Shown: in pieces, positions 8,732 through 11,500 of the stretch | Layout of the letters: each line of letters begins with the position of its first letter | How positions within the stretch are numbered: the first letter of the stretch is position 1 | From: Chloroflexi bacterium UBA5177 | GTDB lineage: Bacteria > Chloroflexota > UBA5177 | Length of the DNA stretch: 11,500 nucleotides | Assembly: GCA_002413265.1 (NCBI GenBank) | Contig: DHWR01000131.1 | Span: 4,317-15,816 of the forward strand | Direction: 5' to 3' | Position numbers and translations under genes: made by a program | Notes under the pieces: generated by a model | The model's input: only the letters and a program-made list of their open reading frames with translations | What the model was told of the DNA's origin: nothing | Database searches by the model: none

Positions 8732-8745
8732 GGCAGGGAGCACGG

Positions 8746-8838
8746 ATGAACAAGCGTAAAAAGGTCGCCTGGCACAAGCATCTCAAGAGCCGCAAGAAGG
8801 CCGAAGAGAAGCGCAGAGCCGCTCCTAAGACGCGCTGA
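8746..8838 (+). CDS. 30-residue, strongly basic micro-protein
   Basis: ATG at 8746 to TGA at 8838, preceded by AGGGAG (8735-8740) with 5-nt spacing. The peptide begins MNKRKKVAWHKHLKSRKK and continues with AEEKRRAAPKTR. Fourteen of 30 residues are Lys or Arg and three are aromatic or His, as in very small ribosomal or RNA-binding proteins. The pattern KRKKxxxHKHxKxRKK loosely recalls the short mS38/bS22 (AURKAIP1/COX24) motif, but that is a pattern resemblance only. It is not assigned. The reading frame is short enough to be missed by gene callers; the ribosome site and the non-random composition argue that it is real. It ends 10 bases before the stop of the convergent gene at 8849. Confidence 0.72.
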   Translation: MNKRKKVAWHKHLKSRKKAEEKRRAAPKTR

Positions 8839-8848
8839 GATTGGCGCT

Positions 8849-9208
8849 CTAGAACCGGTCTCGCGGGTCGAAGTAGAGCACGAGATTGACCAGCAGCACC
8901 ATCCCGACCACGGCGAGGACCGCTGCGTGGCCGCCGAAGATCCCCGCAACCACTACCAACGGAACGAGGATCCCGAAGCTCGAGCTGACGATCTCGATCG
9001 GTTTGTAATTCGAGTTCTTCTTGACCGGCTTGGAGGCTTCCTTCACCTGCTGCGCTACCTGAGCTTGCACCCGCTGCTCCACGCGCGCAAGGAATGCCTC
9101 CAGGACGTGGTCCTCCATATCGGGGCCTAGCTCGCGCCTCGCCTGCACCGCGGCGTGCAAGTCCTTGACCGTTTCTGCATCCCCGTATCGTTCCGCCGGC
9201 TGAGACAA
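8849..9208 (-). CDS. Small membrane protein with long N-terminal helical region, two transmembrane helices
   Basis: 119 residues from a TTG start at 9208 preceded by GGAG with 5-nt spacing. Residues 10-60 are polar and predicted helical, with ARRELGPDMEDHVLEAFLARVE at about 22-43 and several Gln/Glu/Lys repeats that may form a coiled coil. Two hydrophobic segments lie at about 73-92 and 94-112, ending in YFDPRDRF. An 'ELGPxxE...FL.RVE' segment ahead of two helices recalls uncharacterised small membrane proteins of Actinobacteria and Chloroflexota. This is from memory and no function is known. A possible membrane anchor or regulatory scaffold is inference only. It is divergent from the acyl-CoA synthetase gene across a 126-base gap and convergent with the micro-gene. 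Confidence 0.78.
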   Translation of the reverse strand: MSQPAERYGDAETVKDLHAAVQARRELGPDMEDHVLEAFLARVEQRVQAQVAQQVKEASKPVKKNSNYKPIEIVSSSFGILVPLVVVAGIFGGHAAVLAVVGMVLLVNLVLYFDPRDRF

Positions 9209-9242
9209 AGCTGCTCCAGTTCGCGTCTCGAAAGATGGCCGA

Positions 9243-9248
9243 ATTGTA
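9243..9248 (-). promoter_or_regulatory. Candidate -10 box for the two-helix membrane protein
   Basis: Minus strand 9248-9243 reads TACAAT, five of six matches, which would start transcription near 9236 and give a leader of about 28 nt before the TTG at 9208. No good -35 is visible. A second possible minus-strand -10 (TATAGT) lies at 9285-9280. Confidence 0.3.
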
Positions 9249-9279
9249 CACGACTGAGACGAACCCGAGCGGATCCGGC

Positions 9280-9287
9280 ACTATACT
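9280..9287. promoter_or_regulatory. Symmetric -10 element, likely promoter of the acyl-CoA synthetase gene
   Basis: Plus strand 9282-9287 reads TATACT (five of six), giving a start near 9294 and a 40-nt leader to the GTG at 9335. The overlapping minus-strand bases 9285-9280 read TATAGT, also five of six, facing the membrane-protein gene. The -35 boxes are weak on both sides. Confidence 0.4.
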
Positions 9288-9334
9288 GCGCTAGGCTCGA
9301 CTCACCCTGAGAACCGCCGGCGAAGGACGAATCG

Positions 9335-10885
9335 GTGCCGGGACATCTCGACTATCCAGACATTCCATTCCATGCGCTGCTAAAGCTGGCGGCTGAGCGA
9401 TGGCCGGATCAGATTGCCCTGGTCTTCGGCGACAGACACTACTCATTCGCCGACCTGAACTCCAAAGCGACGCGGTTCGCCAACGCTCTTCGGGATCTCG
9501 GGCTGAGCAAAGGGGACAGGGTCGCCCTCTTCCTGCCCAACTTCCCGGAGTACGAGATCGCGTTCTTCGGCGCCTGCCGGGCCGGCGCGGTTCCGACTCC
9601 CCTCAACCCCTCGTATAAAGAGCGCGAGGTCCGTTATCAGACCAACGACGCCGGCGCTCGCCTGCTCGTCACGCACGAGTCCTTACTGCCCGTAGTCGAA
9701 GCCGCGCGCGATTCGCTCGAGACCGTCGAGACCATAGTGGTCGTCGGAAAACCCCTCTGGGGAGCGTTGGCCTTCGAAGATCTGCTATCGGCGCAGTCCG
9801 ACACGTATTCGGAGCTGTCGCTCGAGGCCGAGGATCTCGCCGCGCTCCCCTATTCGAGCGGCACCACCGGGGCTTCCAAGGGCGTGATGCTGTCGCAGCG
9901 AAATCTCGTGAGCAACGCTCTGCAGTTTGTCGCCTGCACGCAGACCTCTGTCCAGGACGCGATACTCATCTTTCTGCCCCTCTATCACATCTACGGGGTC
10001 GCCCTGATGAGCAATGCGGTCGCCGCCGGAGCCAGGCAGGTGCTGATGCCGCGTTTCGATCTCGCCGAGCTGCAGCGCCTCTTGATACAAGAATCGGTGA
10101 CCGAGCTCTTCGTCGTCCCACCGGTCATGATCGCGCTGGCCGGCTCGCCCGATGTCGATCCCAAGGCCTTCCGCTCGCTCCGCTTTCTGATGTCCGCGGC
10201 GGCGCCCCTCGCCCCGGACGTCGCCAGAAGGGTCGCGGACAGGCTAGGCGTGCGCGCCATCCAGGCCTACGGCATGACCGAAGCGTCGCCCCTCACTCAC
10301 ATGGTGGCGATGGACGATGCCGAGGCGCCGATCGATAGTGTCGGCGTACCTGCTCCGGATACCGAATGCCGGATCGTCGATCTGGAATCGGGAACGAGTG
10401 AGATGCCGCTTGGCGAACCCGGCGAAGTGGTGATCTCAGGCCCGCAGGTAATGCAGGGCTATTGGGAAGCGCCGGAGGAGACGGCGCGAGCCCTGCGCAA
10501 CGGCTGGCTGCACACCGGGGACGTCGGTAGAGTCGACGAAACGGGCAATCTGTACATCGTCGATCGAACCAAAGAGATGATCAAGTACAAAGCCTTCAGC
10601 ATCGCACCGGCCGAGCTCGAGGGCCTGCTGCTCGAACATCCGGCCGTCGCGGACTGCGCCGTGACCGGCCACGCTGACGAGGAAGCCGGCGAAGTGCCGC
10701 ACGCCTTCGTCGTCCTGAGAGCCGAAACAACCGTTGCACCCGGGGAGATCCAAGCCTGGGCGAAGTCTCGCGTTGCCTCCTACAAAGAGATCAGGTATCT
10801 CGACGTCGTGGAAGCCATCCCCAGAACACCTTCCGGCAAGATCCTTCGGCGTATGCTTCGCAGGACGCCGGCGGCTTCTTCGTAA
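9335..10885 (+). CDS. AMP-forming acyl-CoA synthetase (ANL superfamily, long-chain fatty acid/4-coumarate ligase-like)
   Basis: 516 residues, a usual length for the family. It activates a carboxylic acid with ATP to acyl-AMP and transfers it to CoA; the substrate cannot be read from sequence, but a fatty or aromatic acid is likely. Motifs are the P-loop YSSGTTGASKG at 173-183, AYGMTE at 311-316, HTGDVG at 393-398, the hinge VDRTKE at 409-414 and the catalytic Lys502 in TPSGKILRR. The A8 loop reads YKAFSIAPAELE, with Ala420 where most relatives have Gly (YKGF). The GTG start at 9335 has AAGGA seven nt upstream. It is a single-gene unit, possibly feeding acyl-CoA toward the same beta-oxidation/propionyl-CoA metabolism as the left operon, but that link is inference. 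Confidence 0.93.
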   Translation: MPGHLDYPDIPFHALLKLAAERWPDQIALVFGDRHYSFADLNSKATRFANALRDLGLSKGDRVALFLPNFPEYEIAFFGACRAGAVPTPLNPSYKEREVRYQTNDAGARLLVTHESLLPVVEAARDSLETVETIVVVGKPLWGALAFEDLLSAQSDTYSELSLEAEDLAALPYSSGTTGASKGVMLSQRNLVSNALQFVACTQTSVQDAILIFLPLYHIYGVALMSNAVAAGARQVLMPRFDLAELQRLLIQESVTELFVVPPVMIALAGSPDVDPKAFRSLRFLMSAAAPLAPDVARRVADRLGVRAIQAYGMTEASPLTHMVAMDDAEAPIDSVGVPAPDTECRIVDLESGTSEMPLGEPGEVVISGPQVMQGYWEAPEETARALRNGWLHTGDVGRVDETGNLYIVDRTKEMIKYKAFSIAPAELEGLLLEHPAVADCAVTGHADEEAGEVPHAFVVLRAETTVAPGEIQAWAKSRVASYKEIRYLDVVEAIPRTPSGKILRRMLRRTPAASS

Positions 10886-10917
10886 ATTTCTCGTTTGCGC
10901 CCACATCGTCGCACCGT

Positions 10918-10961
10918 TAGGGGCGAGTCGCGCTCGCCCGCCCGCCCCGCAGGGCGGCCCT
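10918..10961. repeat. Double-hairpin intergenic repeat, copy 1
   Basis: 44 bp. The first hairpin is GGGCGAG-TCGCG-CTCGCCC (10921-10939) and the second is CCGCCC-CGCA-GGGCGG (10942-10957). The second copy differs by one inserted C only. It resembles the REP-like palindromes built on TAGGGGCG that are scattered in intergenic DNA of many bacteria. It lies 33 bases after the acyl-CoA synthetase stop and may protect the mRNA 3' end. Confidence 0.9.
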
Positions 10962-11064
10962 TCACGTCAAACGGGAGACCGCAACAGGATCTGTGAAGGA
11001 CGTCCCAAGCGGAACTCGGTCATGGGAGGCCTATAGGCCCGTCGGCACCAATCCGCAACAAGGG

Positions 11065-11109
11065 TAGGGGCGAGTCGCGCTCGCCCGCCCCGCCCCGCAG
11101 GGCGGCCCT
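11065..11109. repeat. Double-hairpin intergenic repeat, copy 2
   Basis: 45 bp, same orientation as copy 1 and identical except for one additional C in the run between the two hairpins. It is separated from copy 1 by 103 bases. It is followed by an A-rich stretch and then the promoter of the HTH gene. Confidence 0.9.
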
Positions 11110-11135
11110 GTGCCAATAAAAAGACGACAAAATGA

Positions 11136-11164
11136 TTGACGCGAAGGCGCCTTCATGATATTCT
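11136..11164 (+). promoter_or_regulatory. Sigma70 promoter of the HTH regulator with a palindrome in the spacer
   Basis: TTGACG (11136-11141, five of six) and TATTCT (11159-11164, four of six, with an upstream TGA making an extended -10) are 17 bp apart. The perfect 12-bp palindrome GAAGGCGCCTTC (11143-11154) fills most of the spacer, an ideal place for a repressor dimer. The start would be near 11171. Confidence 0.65.
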
Positions 11165-11198
11165 TTGCTCGATCAAGAAAAGTTGAAAGAGCAAGAAA

Positions 11199-11500
11199 TT
11201 GCAAGAGCAGGCGGAAGTCTACAACCTCGTTACCGTCGAGCAGGTTCGCGTCATGGCCGACGAGCTGCGGCAGCGCATCCTCGAGGAGCTGCGCGACCAG
11301 CCGCGCACCGTCACTCAGGTCGGCGAAATCCTCGATCTGGCCCCCAGCAAAGTCCACTACCACGTGCGCGAGCTCGAGCGCGTCCGCCTCGTCGACCTCG
11401 TCGAGACGCGCGAGAAAGGCGGCATTCTCGAAAAGTACTACCGGAGCGTGGCCCGCAGCTTCTGGGTGCCGCGCGAGCTGTTCCAGCACGCACCCCGCGA
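11199..11500 (+). CDS. Winged helix-turn-helix (ArsR-like) transcriptional regulator, N-terminal part, cut by window edge
   Basis: 100 visible residues. Residues 22-45 (ELRQRILEELRDQPRTVTQV and on) form the first helices of an ArsR-like winged helix. Residues 47-68 contain the recognition helix SKVHYHVRELE, and the wing lies at about 68-80 (VETREKGGILEKYY). This is typical of HTH_20/ArsR-type repressors in which LxxSKVxYHxxxLExxGLV is conserved. No metal-binding Cys pair is seen in the visible part, so metal sensing is not supported. The start is a TTG at 11199 just after an in-frame TGA, with weak AAAGAG upstream; the first ATG is at 11253 (residue 19). The gene has its own promoter with a palindrome in the spacer, consistent with autoregulation. 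The C-terminal effector part lies outside the window. Confidence 0.85.
   Translation, partial: MQEQAEVYNLVTVEQVRVMADELRQRILEELRDQPRTVTQVGEILDLAPSKVHYHVRELERVRLVDLVETREKGGILEKYYRSVARSFWVPRELFQHAPR

Larger units (their letters stand above)
8399..8745. other. 347-base intergenic region
   Basis: It holds a -10 box (8445-8450, minus), the 14-bp tandem repeat (8467-8536), a 7-bp hairpin (8530-8547), a 13-bp near-palindrome GACGGT-C-ACCGTC (8574-8586) and the terminator-like hairpin at 8700-8731 ahead of the micro-gene. No convincing coding frame or tRNA was seen, and no confident plus-strand promoter for the micro-gene (candidates such as TAAGAT at 8635-8640 are weak). Confidence 0.7.
10886..11198. 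other. 313-base intergenic region rich in inverted repeats
   Basis: It contains two copies of a double-hairpin repeat (10918-10961 and 11065-11109), a 12-bp palindrome GGCCTATAGGCC at 11028-11039 between them, and the HTH gene promoter with its own palindrome. No coding frame looks real; the minus-strand frame across the right end is the antisense of the HTH gene. Confidence 0.75.

Overview
The window is high-GC bacterial chromosome with dense genes, frequent GTG/TTG starts, overlapping stop/start codons and short intergenic gaps. Three traits together resemble Chloroflexota or a neighbouring terrestrial lineage: a stand-alone methylmalonyl-CoA mutase catalytic subunit, a CysRS carrying a 'TDVGHLTDD' segment, and an ArsR-like HTH protein. 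This placement is an inference from gene style, not a proven assignment. No rRNA, tRNA, CRISPR, insertion sequence or phage gene was seen.

Left block (1-3950, minus strand): one tight operon read right to left, sucC - sucD - methylmalonyl-CoA mutase alpha - acyl-CoA carboxylase carboxyltransferase (cut by the left edge). Together these convert propionyl-CoA via methylmalonyl-CoA to succinyl-CoA, with succinyl-CoA synthetase recovering ATP, or they run in reverse toward propionate. The cobalamin-binding mutase subunit and the epimerase are not in the window. The sucC start is reassigned to a TTG at 3950 behind a strong Shine-Dalgarno.

Middle block (3951-7981): a divergent promoter region holds a terminator-like hairpin that sits in the leader of a TIGR03960-type radical SAM protein (plus strand). 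Its stop codon shares a CTAG with the stop of a convergent four-helix membrane protein (minus). That gene has a good sigma70 promoter, back to back with the promoter of cysS (plus).

Right block (7952-11500): a small membrane protein (minus) overlaps the cysS 3' end. Next comes a 347-base gap with a 14-bp tandem repeat and hairpins, then a 30-residue, very basic micro-gene preceded by a terminator-like hairpin. A two-helix membrane protein (minus) and a divergent acyl-CoA synthetase (plus) follow. A 313-base gap then carries two copies of a 44-45 bp double-hairpin repeat and a promoter with a 12-bp palindrome in its spacer, which drives a winged-helix regulator cut by the right edge.

Most of the content is ordinary metabolism and translation. 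The less expected items are the two leader hairpins, the micro-gene, the tandem repeat and the palindromic promoter. I did not find a clear undescribed multi-gene system.
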